In this document: positions 1 to 12,699 of the stretch, piece after piece
Layout of the letters: every line of letters begins with the position of its first letter
How positions within the stretch are numbered: position 1 is the stretch's first letter
Assembly: GCA_947034885.2 (NCBI GenBank)
Contig: OX344751.2
Location: 44,483,082 to 44,547,081 of the forward strand
Reading direction: 5' to 3'
Origin: Thuidium tamariscinum
Lineage: Eukaryota; Streptophyta; Bryopsida; Hypnales; Thuidiaceae
DNA length: 64,000 nt
Made by a program: the position numbers and the translations under genes
Notes under the pieces: model-generated
Database searches by the model: none
What the model was told of the DNA's origin: nothing
Seen by the model: only the letters and a program-made list of their open reading frames with translations

Positions 1-711
1 CAAAGAAATACTATTTAATTTTCGTGATGTTGGGTTATTGATCTTATTTCTGCCATGAATATATAATTCAACGAATGTCCATATATAAAACATAAACAAG
101 CAGCTAACACTATGATCGGCTCTGTCCCTGTAGCATTGGCACGCTTTTCAAGTACGGTACCTCCTGAAGCTTCCTCACATGGAGCTTCTACTTTAGCATT
201 GGCACGCTTTTCAAGTAAGGTACCTAAGTTACTCCAGCTTCCTCAGCATGTAGCTTCTATTCTAGCATTGGCACACTTTTCAAGTAAGGTGCCTACTCAA
301 GCTTCCTCACCTGTAGATGTTGCCAATGCAAAGCCTCCTCTTGCGGTAAAGAGCAAATAAACTGTAGCGCTAGTTGGCTATGCGAGTAGGCCCTCTCAAA
401 CTTCCTCAAAATCACCATGAATGTAGCTTCTATCAATCTAGAGCCTTCTTCCCCTTGATCCCCAAGCTAACAACTATGCAAACAATTATGCTAGGAGAGG
501 CTCGATCCTTCTAGCACTCACTCAGTTTTCGAGTTAAGGTCGTCATCAACCTTCCTCACATTCAATGTAAACGTTGCCTTTGTCAACGCAAAGCCTTCAG
601 TCCAGAGTCAATAAATAAGTATTGAATAATTTATTTTCCAAAATGGCACAGCAGATTCACCGTCTAATCTACACACTCTCTCTCTCTAATAGTTGATAGA
701 AGCAAAGCAAA
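1..711. other. AT-rich flank with decayed repeat units, no clear gene
   Basis: No gene is recognisable. The stretch contains the minisatellite listed separately. It also has scattered blocks resembling GTTGCCAAYGCMAAGCC near 328 and 570, and again at about 1907, which suggests an old duplicated sequence. Confidence 0.4.
112..360 (+). repeat. Three imperfect ~66-bp tandem repeats forming an 82-aa ORF
   Basis: The core TAGCATTGGCACRCTTTTCA recurs at 131, 194 and 263, so the units are about 63-69 bp. All three stay open in one ATG-started frame that translates as repeats of LALARFSSKVP separated by a Q/A/S-rich linker. The unit length is nearly a multiple of three, which alone can keep a frame open, so this is not proof of coding. 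I recognise no protein family. It could be an exon of a repeat protein or a chance ORF in a minisatellite. Confidence 0.45.
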
Positions 712-2250
712 TGATTAAGGTATGGGACACCCATAATCGCTATTGACCAAAAATCCACACCCTAAAACCAAAGACGGTGGATTATAATTCAACAGGAGGA
801 TTGTAGACCACCTTAACTTAACTTCGTAATTCAGTGTCGGTTGTGCACCTCCCTAACTTTTGCATAAGGTGTTCAAATAATGCACTCTTTGGTGCATCGG
901 GAAGCTGCTTTCACTTGCTAACAAGAACAAATCAAGATTAAAAATTTGACCGACAGCAACTATACTACCTTACTGTTGAGAAAGGGGGTCCAGGCGTCAT
1001 TTGCTCACTGTTTTGTTTCTCCACCCCACCCCTTGGGAGCCTGATATAGTGTGCAGATTCACCAAGATGTTCGTCCTTCGCTTGCTGGTGGTCGGTTAAA
1101 ATTGTGGGCTGGTTGCCTAGAGCTTGCACAATTCCCCTGCTTCACAGTCCACAAGAATGATCGATCAGAGTCTCCAGATGAAGACTGTAAATAACTGAAG
1201 GTAGGGACTCCCATAATTGCCAATGACTCAAAATCGTCACATCATAAACCCCAATGACATTATTAAGCATTGCAGGGGACAGGGGGTGTCATACATGCAT
1301 GAAGACAAATATTTTGCAATTCCTAGGCTACAAGAATCATTAGGTGGATTGCATGTCAGGTTTAGGCATTAGAAATGCCCATACAAGATAATTCGGGTGA
1401 AATGCAAGGTTCTATCGCTTAGTAGAAATCGTGACATACATTTCCTGAATGAAAAAAGTACATCCTGAAAGTTACTATAAATCAACTATTAGTTTTCAAA
1501 GCGGGGTTTCTATTTTCAGATTGGCTTAAAGACTATGTAATGGTTTAAGGGCATTTAGAAACCAAAACTTTGAGCCGTCATAACTTTTGCATACTTTATC
1601 CAAAAAACGCATTCGTTGTTGCCTTCTATCATTTGCTAAGAAGAACACAAAAAACTTCGACCAGGAACTACGCTCAGTCCCCAAAGTGTCGATTGCTTTT
1701 GGGTGTCCCTACCTGAGAGAAAATGGGAGAACTTGGGAGAGCGTGTCAGAGCTCCTGCTCACTCTCTCGACCATGTCGGCTTGACCTGTCGCCCTGGAAA
1801 TCGACGACACGGAACACAACAAGCTCGGCCATCGAACGGAGCTCCGGCACTGTCTTTAAGAACTCGAGCTGCAGCAGCAGCAGCAGCAGCAGCAGCAGTC
1901 GTTGGAGTTGCCAACGCCAAGCCCCAACGCCGAACCTTCGACGAACTAAGCCTTGAAAAGTGCACGCCTAGCCGCAATTCCAGGGACTAGCTCTCAGACT
2001 TTTGTCGACGACTCATCCTTGTCGAAATGTAGATTGTAGACGACAGATTGTGTGTGCACTGAAGGTAGGGACAGCCAAAATCAATCGCCACTTTTGGCGC
2101 TGTGAGCAAAATTGCTGTTGTTAGACTGATCAATTTTTTTCATTATTCTTGTTAGCAAATGAAAGTGGTTTCCAACGCACCAAAGAAAGTGTTATTTGGA
2201 TACCGTATGCAAAAGTTATGAAGATTCAAAGTCAATTTTTATTGATAAAT
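712..2250. repeat. Degenerate TIR-element cluster (AGGTAGGGACACCC-type ends)
   Basis: Related ends occur at about 718 (AGGTATGGGACACCC), 1199 (GAAGGTAGGGACTCCC), 2061 (GAAGGTAGGGACAGCC), and in the opposite orientation at about 1700-1714 (GGGTGTCCCTACCT). Internal blocks such as AACTTTTGCATA followed by CACTTGCTAACAAGA recur near 856-925, 1580-1640 and 2150-2215. The same blocks occur inside the better-preserved elements at 56.3 and 59.1 kb, so this is an older, rearranged cluster of that family. Exact element borders cannot be set. Confidence 0.5.
1871..1898 (+). repeat. (GCA)9 microsatellite
   Basis: Nine uninterrupted GCA units. Depending on frame they read as poly-Ala, poly-Gln or poly-Ser in short overlapping ORFs. 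None of these ORFs resembles a known protein, so I treat this as a simple repeat. Confidence 0.85.
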
Positions 2251-2586
2251 GAACCACTGCCAACACTACAAACCGCAGATATTTAGATGATTTGTACCCT
2301 CACCGTCATCAAGGATTTTAGGTTGGCAAGGTCAAAGATATATGTGTTTTCATACAATAATCTAGGATTATTGAGTGGAGAGATTATGGGAGTCTTATGT
2401 AATTGTGAAGATGTAGACTATTAGAACCCTCATTCGGAACACTAACGCAGCAGCCCACACAGAAGGAAAGAAAAAGTCTCACCTGTTTTCAAAGTCACCG
2501 ACACGTGAAGATTTCGAGTTCCAGAGTCATCAAATTTCTGACAAAAAGAACACACGCCGACCTTGTGACTCGCGAAGATTGCGTAA

Positions 2587-2790
2587 AATTACACAATCAG
2601 CAAAGAGTCAAAGATTGCACGTATTACAGAAAAGAGAGCTACAGTCTCGGAAGATCTAACATCAAGACTGTTGTACCACGCTTCAAATAATGACTTTGGC
2701 GAGGAGTTTGCTCAATACGAAGGTGTTGTGGCCGAGGTCAGTAAGATGGCTCTTGCCAACAAGGTGCCCACAAAGCCGGATTGGGTTTAG
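2587..2790 (+). other. Unrecognised open frame of 67 codons, possible exon or gene remnant
   Basis: The frame opens after a TAA at 2584-2586 and closes at a TAG at 2788. It has no initial ATG. Its second half is rich in charged residues and looks protein-like: SEDLTSRLLYHASNN, FGEEFAQYEGVVAEVSKMA, then NKVPTKPDWV. Codons are more GC-balanced than the surroundings. I could not assign a family. It may be an orphan exon of a decayed gene, or chance. Confidence 0.25.
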
Positions 2791-3348
2791 TACAAGCTAA
2801 TTAAATCTGCAACTGATGCCCCCATGTAGCAGACAAGCTCCTGTGCTTAATAGATAAACTAGACCTCGACTAACCGAGGCTGCAGAGCGCCACAGTAAGA
2901 CCCGTCACATTTTCCGGTAGACATAGAAACGGGAGAAACCAAATTAATTCAGGTCAGGAACATCCAGGAAAAACGTACCTGATCAAATGACATCCATTTA
3001 GGTTACAACTCCAACGTGTATTAGGAGGGCTCCACCATTAGCTTCAACGGCACACAGTTATCTCTCCAAAATGCAGAAGAATTGACATTGATTTGATATA
3101 AAAGTGCTCTCACCCACCACTTAAAAATCAATTGAAAGCACGAACACCATCGAAACGTTGAAGATCTTCCTCAGTTTTATTAGTATGTGGATACTTTACA
3201 GAGAACCTGAATCATCTTACAAAATATGCACAACCACTACTTTCACTGCTCAATTCCATTCTGTTCAGATTTGGAAGCGGTATCAACCCAAATGATATGC
3301 AAATGGCCAGTGTTTCGAGCTGAAAGTCGAGAATTTGCAATCTCTACT
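2791..3348. other. Intergenic stretch downstream of the dioxygenase gene
   Basis: No gene, tandem repeat or element ends seen. It probably contains the 3' UTR and terminator of the minus-strand dioxygenase gene that ends at 3349. Confidence 0.4.
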
Positions 3349-6300
3349 TCACGCTAGCGGTACAGAGTCACTTGAAACCCCTTGGTCCGCCAACTTATTG
3401 CCAGAATCAAACCCTTTGTGCGTCTGTTGGTACTTGCTCAGAAGGTGCTCACCACTTGTCATCGGTGGATATCTGCAGAAAACAGGAGGTTGTCATCTTT
3501 CACATCATCACAAACGTAAGCAAAAGATTGATTTAAGTTACTCTATAGAAGTTTAATCAACCAAGAGTTTGTGGACTCAAAGGTAGATACGGTGATTTGT
3601 CCTAATAGTGCGTGTGACACTACTTTAACAAAGTCACTATTTTGAATTAGTAGAATTGAAATGATACCGTACTGTACCAATATACACAAATAAAATTTTG
3701 TGGAGACACTGATTTTCAAGGTGACGCTAATTTCCCCCCCTCACTATTAGGACAAATCGATGTAGAGCACTATGTGACGAAGATAGCTGTAAGATTAAAA
3801 GGTTAAATCAATAGTAGGTGCACGGAAAGCTTGTACATCCCTACACATTCTATGGAATGTAGGAAGACACCAAAATAATATCAATAATTCCATGGGTGAA
3901 GGAATACACCTGTGCAAATCTCTGAATATCCCTCTTCTATTCCAACAAAGATAATGCACACAAAAGCAAGCAATGCAGCAAAACAAGTAAGCTCTCCACT
4001 CTCTATTCTCCGATCGTTGTTGGGACTTGACGGGTCAAAATTGGAAGACTCAAGCAGGGACAGACATTCGTAAGGTAAATCAAAAGGGCATTCTCTACAT
4101 GGTTGAAAAGACCCGGAACCTCATAAGGTCACCACTTACTTGGGAGGATTGTCCTCAGAACAGCAGGTTGGAAGACATTCCACCCAGCAGTCATAATTGG
4201 GCTCAAAGAAGAAAGGTATCTGCAATTCAATCAGTAAGGAAAGTGAGCAATTTCCAGGTGACGAGGTCACCATACTTTCGAGATTCTAAGAAAAGTAGAT
4301 TGGAAAATGAGCCAAAGAAGGAGCGATATTTGAAATATGGAAAATCACCGAGTATCGTTCGACGCCCAGTTTATTTATGACTCGATGTAGGGTTGAACTG
4401 CAGTCACACAAGCAGTGGAACTGTAAGGTACAAGGATTCTACAAACTACGCCAAGCACATTTCAGTTCCAGCAAGGGAATCCTGCTAAAAGTTACATGAA
4501 GAGAGTCCGGCACTCATGAGAAAAAAGTAAGCATTACCGAAATAGTCCGTTACTCCACCTCTCAAGCATGTCTCCCAGATTCACAATGTAAGCTCTGTAA
4601 AACAAACGACAATGACTCTCGTCAAAACAGTCAGTCACACAAGAGCAACTTCCAATAGCTGAAAAGGAGAAACAGGACCTTATTTATGTTACGTACCCCT
4701 TCATTGGTGGAACCTCCTCCCACACCCGAGGCACTGCATCTTTATCCCTACATATCTGTTGGAGGCATCCGAAACGTATTGTTAAAGAAGTTACATCATT
4801 TATGTTCGACATTGCCACACGCAGAAACAATTGAGATAGACGATAAGCAGGCAATATAGCAGGAGCTTGAGAGCTCCACATCCACTTATTGGCAAATTAT
4901 GTGCAACAAAGTACAAGGAGATGCATGGAGAATTGGATCTCCTGTAGGACCAAGAAGCCCAAGTTGTTCTATTCAGCAGTTTTGAGGTCTAATAGGGGAT
5001 GATATTTCGTCCGATTTTATTTCCTTGTTGACCAACACGTGCACTGTTCATCACTAATTCTAGTGATACAATAATTTGAGTTCTATGTTTGTCACAATAT
5101 CATCAAACGAGTTGGTCATTTGATAGCCATAAATCCTTGGGTCCTTTAGGAATAAAGTGCTCTCAAACAATACGTGATAGTTCTGAACCTGGAGGCCAGG
5201 CACGCCATCCGTAGCAAGAAGAGTAATTAAGCCATAATCAGAATGAGCACCCGTTCCGTATATTCCAAGCTCGACGTTCGATTTCTCCGCTGCTTATCCC
5301 AAGTTTCTCTGTAAGTTCGACCAAGAATTCTAAACAAGTTGAAGCAACAGAACGAAGCACAAATTTTGAACTCCTAGTTGTGGAACAAGCATGTGACAAG
5401 GTCAGGCCGAGAAGTGGGACGGACTGACCAGAATAATGGAGGAGTCGCAGAGTGGCCATGGCATCATCAGTGATGCCCGGCTTCTCGAAGTACGTTTCTT
5501 CTAGGTTCAGTGCTAACGCAATCAATCGAGCCACATCTTTCGACAAATTCCTGCAATTCAAACTTGGTGACTGTTTATGCCACACTGATGGAAAAACCCT
5601 AATATCCTCAGCAACGTCGAGAGACCCTATATCCTGCATCTCTCACCATGCTAAAATAGAAATTTCATAAGCCAATTATAGTATATATAACTTTCAAGCA
5701 TATTCCTATTGTCCATAATAGTGGGTGTCAAGACTGGAAAGTAGAGTAGGTTTTCAAAACGCTGAGTATTCTAAATTCTTTCTTCTTTCAAGAAGGGCCG
5801 ACCAACAAACAAAACCTGTGGTTTCACAAAAATCAGCCCATAGGGCAAGATTTGACCATTTTCTTTGATTTTGGCATTCTCCTAGTTGTAAGCCTCTGTC
5901 CTTTGCCTCCCTCCTGTTGTACCTCTTCCCGTTCATGTTGTACATCTTGTGATCGAGCATTCTAAAGTATCAGAGCTTCATACTTGGTTCCTTATCCTAG
6001 AGTGCCACATGTCTCAACCAATATTTGAAATCTACACCAACTTCCAATCTTGATGCCCACAAATGTAGGGTAGGGTTTCTTCTTTTTACAGGGTGATTGG
6101 AATATTCTGTTACATTCTTTGAGCTCCCTCGCTAGTTTATTACAGATATGGAAGCAACCACTTTTAAATAATTGGACACTTTGGGGTTAGTGCATACAGA
6201 CCACAAGAAATGTGCATTGGTAACTTACGTGAGCTTGCTGTGGTAATGGTCCATGGTCTTTTGCCATCCTGGTAACACATCTGCATCCCCCAGAAGTTCA

Positions 6301-7955
6301 GAATTCTAAACTGTTCGCCAGGGAAGTGCCATTGTCACGTGTCTAACAATCACTAACTCCAAGTTCATCGCACCTTGAGATTCTCGGGACTGGCCCAAGG
6401 TAAAGTGCTAGAAATTTACCTGAGGAAGGATACTGATTAGGCCCATGCAAAGGCTTCTTTGAGCGTGGATCGCTCTCCGGGACAGCCACCCCAATGTAGT
6501 AACCCTCCTTTGAATCCCCTGGTCAGAGAATCACCAATCTTTGTCACCTTTGTTACAAGAAGAGGATTATTATTAGAATGATATTATTATTCCACCAGTA
6601 TTAGAAGCAAGATACTGTGGTTAGCTACTCTACTAGCAAGCAAGTCTCGACAGGAGACCACAGCAACGATGATATAATGACGAATTGATATCTGCGTGCG
6701 AATGTAAACAAGTATACCGTGTGACCGAAAACCACCAACGGGAAAGCCACGAATGATGGTAAGCAAGCTTCTAAGACGAGGCATTAAAGGAAAAATGTCA
6801 ACCCATAAGACATTCCCGTTGTTTCGTGAGCTATAGCACTATTTCTTCCAATCAGTCTTCTCAACAGTGTTCCATTCAAATAGAACCGCCTATTCACTTA
6901 ACAATGCTACTGTTTTACAAAGATTGTGAAGTCTTATGTACAACGGGTACCATTCTTTGCAAAAATTGCTCTAATTAGAGATATGGAAAATGAGTGTCAC
7001 CTTTAGATTGTGTATCTGGGTCCAGAACCTCCTCCTCAAATGGTGTATAACCACGATGATTTTTATCATGAATCACCTTCTCCTTCTCCTCCAAGGGTAG
7101 AGAGAAAAATTTCTTGCTCTGTGCAAAGACTTCCTCTAGCAACTCCGGGGTTATGCCATGGTTCACCAGATAGAAAAATCCTGAGGTCATACACGCCTAC
7201 ACAAATGCACAACAATAATTCACAGACTGCACATAAAAACCAAGACACCAAGCAGCCCTAAACCGAAACCATAATCTTCGAAGAATAATTCAACCTGGAA
7301 CCCCGTGTTGGCCCTGGAAACCAAACACAGCCTAATCAAACCTTGCTTTCAAATTTCAAATTTAAGATATTGTGCTCAATTCCCAACTAAATGATTTGAG
7401 TGATATATTGTTGGAAAGTTACTGCAAAATGTGCTTCTCATGAAGTAAGAAATGCCTCTTAACTTGATGTATTGACATCACTGCAGGCAATCAAAGGTGC
7501 GTCGGGATATGACAGTCAATTACACCCACCACAGAGAGTCAACAAGCAGATTAATTTTTAAAATCTCCTCCTCATTTCTGGGCCAATCCATGCGAGTGAC
7601 AACTTCGTTGGAATGCTATGAACAATAAACTTCAAACAAACCAACACCCTTCTTCTGATCATTCAAATCACGTCGATCAATTGCAGTTCTCTGGCTAGGG
7701 TTTAAAATGACCCAATCCCGTATGAAAGAAACGCAAGATACCATAAGCATCGTCAAAATCCGTGGCTATAACCACCAATATTTTGCTGCTTCCGGGTGAC
7801 CTAACGAACCCCAAACAAAATTCAACCGAAACTGACATAATTTAGAACTGGAAAGGAACGTTTCTTACCTCCCGCACTCGAGCTGCAGTGGCGAGCTTGT
7901 CTGGAGAGGCCATGTCGATGCACTCCAACGCTTGTTGAGCTCCGTCCACCCGCAT
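3349..7955 (-). CDS. 2-oxoglutarate/Fe(II)-dependent dioxygenase, 11 exons, 341 aa
   Basis: Plant DOXC-type 2OG dioxygenase; such soluble enzymes couple decarboxylation of 2-oxoglutarate to oxidation of a small metabolite. Substrate unknown. Exons in transcript order: 7955-7869, 7196-7001, 6518-6420, 6280-6229, 5550-5429, 5289-5189, 4755-4697, 4594-4538, 4397-4349, 4219-4140, 3472-3349. All introns are GT-AG and phases give 342 codons. The N-terminal DIOX_N part reads GFFYLVNHGI and later RGYTPFEEEVLDP (about 40-90). The catalytic core has GAHSDYG with Fe ligands H201 and D203, then RSTLHRV with H262, and R272 of RYS for 2-oxoglutarate. The C terminus carries YPPMTSGEHLLSKY. Length and motifs fit the group around Arabidopsis At3g19000 (about 350 aa), recalled without alignment. 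The start is the only ATG in exon 1 consistent with the family. No break seen, so probably functional. Confidence 0.9.
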
Positions 7956-8355
7956 TTTGACCACAACAGCAGCCCTTACTTTCTCAAAGACGCTTCGAGA
8001 TTCTACGTCAAGCAAGAGACAACCCTAGATTACTCTGATCTTGAATGCAATGGGTTTCCCCCGTCTGTTTCCAAGAAAAAGACGAACCTAAATTTGGTGG
8101 GGAGATTCAGAATTCTGAGAGAATTGAGCTCGGAGACCAAGATAGAATTGGAGGGCAGATGACCATATCAGGCAAATTGAAGCAACAAGCAATGCTACGC
8201 GAGGCTCTGTCACTGTAAGTAAGTTAGTAGAAAGCCAAAAGTTTCCTGCAAATTTTTTAGAGAGGGGTGCAAATTTTTTAGAGAGGGGATCAATGATATT
8301 TTTTTGGAGTTGGAACTGGATGAAAGGAAGTGAATGGGACGATACCGTAAGTTAC

Positions 8356-8479
8356 TAGAGAACGTTCCACATCTGGCGGATCCGTGCTGAGGCCGCTGGC
8401 GAGGCCGCGGGTGAGCCCGAAGGGCGAGCCAGCTGGTCTAACCGCGATGCAGAATCCGCCAGATGCGGAACGTTCCCTA
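8356..8479. repeat. GC-rich hairpin: 25-bp inverted arms around a 74-bp loop
   Basis: Arms 8356-8380 and 8455-8479 are inverted copies with 23 of 25 positions paired; the core is AACGTTCC followed by CATCTGGCGGA. The loop is strongly GC-rich inside AT-rich DNA. It lies about 400 bp upstream of the dioxygenase start codon on the minus strand. It could be a tiny foldback element, a gene-derived fragment, or a structured RNA. No host duplication is evident. Confidence 0.6.
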
Positions 8480-9832
8480 ACAAGAATACATTGAGAACTT
8501 TGGAATCGTCCTCTCCACGGCATATTTGGCTTCTCAACCACGGGTGAGTGTAGAAGTGTGAGTTTATGAGCCTCGAAGATGATACACCTATAATATAAGT
8601 GCTTATACTGTAAAAAATTTCTATGATAAAAATATATTTATATTATAAATATTTATATTGTTGATATTTTTACCATAAACACCTTCAAAGGTGGTAGTAT
8701 ATTTATTTATATACATATTAGAAGCTTACATGCTCGCATGTTCATGCTCACACACTAGCATCGTTGGCTTCTCAATAGAACCTTCAAACGTACCGAATCA
8801 AACATTGAGGCTCTTAACATACTAATATCATGTAAAATGCGATGAAAATTTTTGTCAATAAGAAAAGAGGAATTGAAGTGCCTCAAGAGACCAAAAGTGT
8901 CCTCACAGTTTAGGAGTCCAATTTGAAGTGTTGTAACTTTTGCATCCAATATCCAAATTCAATAAAGCTTGTTGGAAAATTTGCACTCTCTCTTCTAGTT
9001 TTTGTGGTAAAATTTTTAGATCGATTCAAGATATAATGATTTTTTGAAATCCAATCAAAGTTCATAGGTTCAATTTGAGTTCACCAAACTACATTTGATG
9101 GTTGTAACTTTGGGGGCTTGTAAGGTAGAACCACCTATAATGAATCATTTAAGGTATTTTAGACATGATCTGGTGTAGTGCAAGGCAAAGCAAATATTTT
9201 TAGAGGTGCTATGATAGAAATGATTGGGATTGCAAAAACTTTGGTAATTTTATTGCATGAATTGAAATTACTATGAATTTTAAAAGGCAAATGTTTTAGT
9301 GTTCATAGTAATTTCATTGCAATCCAAAAATCCAAAATCCAAAATTCAAAATTTAAACATTTTTGGATTGTAATGAACTTTAGCAGCTTGTTTCTTCTTC
9401 ATACAATGTCTATTTTGGATTCATTTTTTTATAAAAATTGCGCATATTAGTCTAGTTTGTATGGCTAAAATTTCATATTGATCCAAGAGGTTAAAAATGA
9501 CTATGAAGCATTTTAGTAGAAGGAGGTTCAACCATAGGTGTGTTTTTTGCAACTACTTTTTGATATTTCAAAGTCGGTTTGCAAACACAATGAGTCAATT
9601 GAATATTTTCTTTCGCCAATGTGTTTGTATCCAAGTTTTGAAGCACTTTCTAGTTCAATGTTTTTTCATTTTAGTAGGTTTAGAAATCCATTTGACCTCC
9701 AAATGTCATTATAGGAATATTTCAAAATCCTTTTTCAACACTAAAACATTATAATTTCTCAATCTATTTGGTCAAATGACTCTAAATTTAATTCATGACA
9801 TCTACAATATATACACTATAAGATTGTATGAT

Positions 9833-9834
<2 letters not shown>

Positions 9835-9883
<49 letters not shown>
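9835..9883. repeat. (AT)n microsatellite
   Basis: An uninterrupted AT dinucleotide run of about 48 bp. Confidence 0.95.
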
Positions 9884-9887
<4 letters not shown>

Positions 9888-10890
9888 AAACCTATAACAC
9901 TTCAAAAGCAATGATGTTTTTGACCCCATAGGGCCTTGGCTTTAGGAGCTAATATGGAAAAAAAAAATAGATTTTGAACTTTTTTGACAAATCATTAAAA
10001 GAGATTTGAGGCCTCTAAGAGTTTGCGAGTTTCTATAGTTTAGGAATGCAAAAACTATAGAATCAAAGGAATTTGACATCGTTGTGACTATGCAACATTA
10101 TTAATCTTTTTAAATTTCTTTGTGCATTTCAAGACCTAAATTTTTTATTTAAAAAATAATAATTTTAAATGTGGATGTCATAGCAACCAGTTGTTTCAGC
10201 AACTGTTTTGGGAATAGCCCTGCAATGATCCTTTGGAGGCCTCAAATATCATCTAATGTTATGTTTTCTAAAATTAAGCTACATCTAAGCTTCATTTTTT
10301 CTAAATTTTCATAATTCCCACTTACCTAGTAAATTAGGGGATCCACAAAACAACTATTTATCAACTGATGACATTTAGGGAAAAACTCAAATCCTTGAAA
10401 TTTTTTCCTACAATTTTTTCTTGAAAAATAAATAAAAATAGAATTAATCCAAGTTGTTTTATATAATTTTTTGAAAATTTGTGGAATTTGTTATGAATTG
10501 ATTAGAGTGAAATGGCATAGGATTCTAAAAGCATGATGTTCATTATTTGTGTATCATAATTTGGTAGCGAGGTTAGGCAAAAAATATTTTCAATAATAAA
10601 TATAGGAATTTTGAGATTTTAAAATTTCAATAAAAAATTGCATTAAAAAAATGAATCTTTTTATTTTTAAGCATATGTAGAATCACATTTACCAACACTC
10701 ATTATTTCTTTGGCAAAAAATGTTAAATTTGATGAAAAGGTACAATATTCAAAACTCCATAAAGTACCTCTCTATTAAAAAGTCTTTCTAAACCTCAACA
10801 TTTTGAACACCTCCTACCTTGATATCCTTATTTTAGCTAATGAAAAATCATCAACAATGACTTCTATTTTTTGGTAACTATGCTAAATTA

Positions 10891-11072
10891 TGCTCAATTT
10901 CGTTAAAATGGCAGTATTTTGAGTGCCATTTTGACATATTCCGTGTGCCACTTTGACAAATTTCAAGTGCCATTTTGACATAGAGGCTTAGTGGTAGAAG
11001 AAGAAAATGTGCCATTTTAACGGAATGTCATGCCATTTTATTGGAGTACCGCCATTTTAACGATATTGACCA
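10891..11072. mobile_element. Small TIR element, TTCGTTAAAATGG family
   Basis: The left end reads CAATTTCGTTAAAATGGCAG and the right end is its imperfect inverse, CCGCCATTTTAACGATATTG. About 180 bp, non-coding. It belongs to the same family as the elements at 21.1 and 24.0-24.3 kb. The superfamily is not clear. Confidence 0.55.
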
Positions 11073-12699
11073 TAATTTTGACTAAGACATTGTTTTCTTA
11101 TTACAAATTTTTTTTGGCTATTTAAATGTGTTTTATCCATTTCAAATATTTTGTTATCTAATTAACCATTTTCCTTATAGTTCAAGTACAAAGTGATTGA
11201 TTTATACCTTAGGTATATTTTCTCTTACTCAAATGTAATTATCTAGTAAAAAGATTTTCAAATGTTGTCAACCAATGTAGAGAAGATTCTTAATATCTTT
11301 AATCATCATAATAGATGATTATTAGGTAAGTTACCTCTTATAGACAATTCCAATGATGATTTAGTACTTTTACACTTATATGATATCATTTCTAGTAAGG
11401 TTAATATTCCAAATTCATCATTTAGTTTACAAAAATCATTACAATCACTACAAGGGAAATGGGCCCTAATCTACAAAAATTTTGACAGAATAGTGTCCGA
11501 AATGACAGCCACAACTTGTGAAATTTTGTTTTTTGTCAATACAATCAATATTACAATGTTTGTCAAATTTCGTGTCAATTTTCTTGTGAAAATCTCAATC
11601 AATTTTGACAAACAAAGTTAATGTTTTTTTAGAAATCCAAGAAATTTTTATATATAATTTTTGTTTTAGATACAAAATGATGTAGCTATCATTAACTAAC
11701 TTTATAAAGAATTATACCTCATTGCAATCTTTAACTATTCACCATCAACATCTTACCATTATTTTTTTTTAAAGGAGAGAAACTCCCTCTATATATGCAG
11801 AGGTAGGAAATCAATCAATCCATATGGGATATGTGAATTCTTGAAATCGTGAGAGCTCATAGTGAAGTTAAAAATCCGTAATTTTGTAATAAAACTAAGA
11901 TTTTAAACCTCATTTGAGCATAGTAGAATGTCTTTTTTCAAAACACTTTGAATTAAGACTAATTAGATTATGAATTGGAGTTTCAAGTTCAAAAATAAGT
12001 TTGACATTTCAAGTTTTCAATCAAAAGTTATAGGCAGATTTCAAAGAAGAAGTTTCAAAAAATATAATAAGAACATTTTCAAACTGTATCCAATTTCAAA
12101 TAGTTCAAAATATTGAGGTGAAGTCACAATCCAAAACCACCCACCTTTGTATCCATTGCCAATGAAAGATTGATGCATTATTTCTTTTGGTATTAATGCA
12201 CTAAAAGTATTAGAAAGATGAATGGATTTGCACAATGGACTAAATGGAATTGGTACCAAATATAAGATGACAAAATTAGGAAGATCACAATAATGAACCT
12301 TATTGCTTGATATCAAAGATTTTGATATTGGGTCAACAATTGGGTTTATATGTAGAATGTTCCTAAGTAAGAAAGAAGGTTTAAAGACCTAAAACATTCT
12401 TGACTAATGAAGCTAGGGTCCCTCATCTACAATGTCACCTATTCATGTTACATGTTAAAGTGGAAATTACTTTTTCTCAATGGCTTGCAATGCTTGACAA
12501 CCTTTTCTTTCAGACTTTCCTCTGAATTGACCCCTTCATTCCCCTTGCAGTTTACTCTTGAGAAAACAAGAGAATTTTTTATTTTCCACGCATCAAGTAA
12601 CTCCAAAATTTTGAATTCATATTTTGAATCAGAAGACCCAAATTTTGAAGGAGACGTGAAGAAATACTAAATTGACGCGGCACAAAATAGGGGCAGTTT

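Noticed and set aside
1703-1990. 95-codon frame with a poly-alanine tract
   Set aside because: The tract comes from the (GCA)9 microsatellite. The flanks belong to a degenerate TIR element and no protein family is recognised.
4027-4380. 117-codon plus-strand frame
   Set aside because: It runs antisense over exons 9 and 10 of the dioxygenase gene, whose minus-strand reading has the expected motifs.
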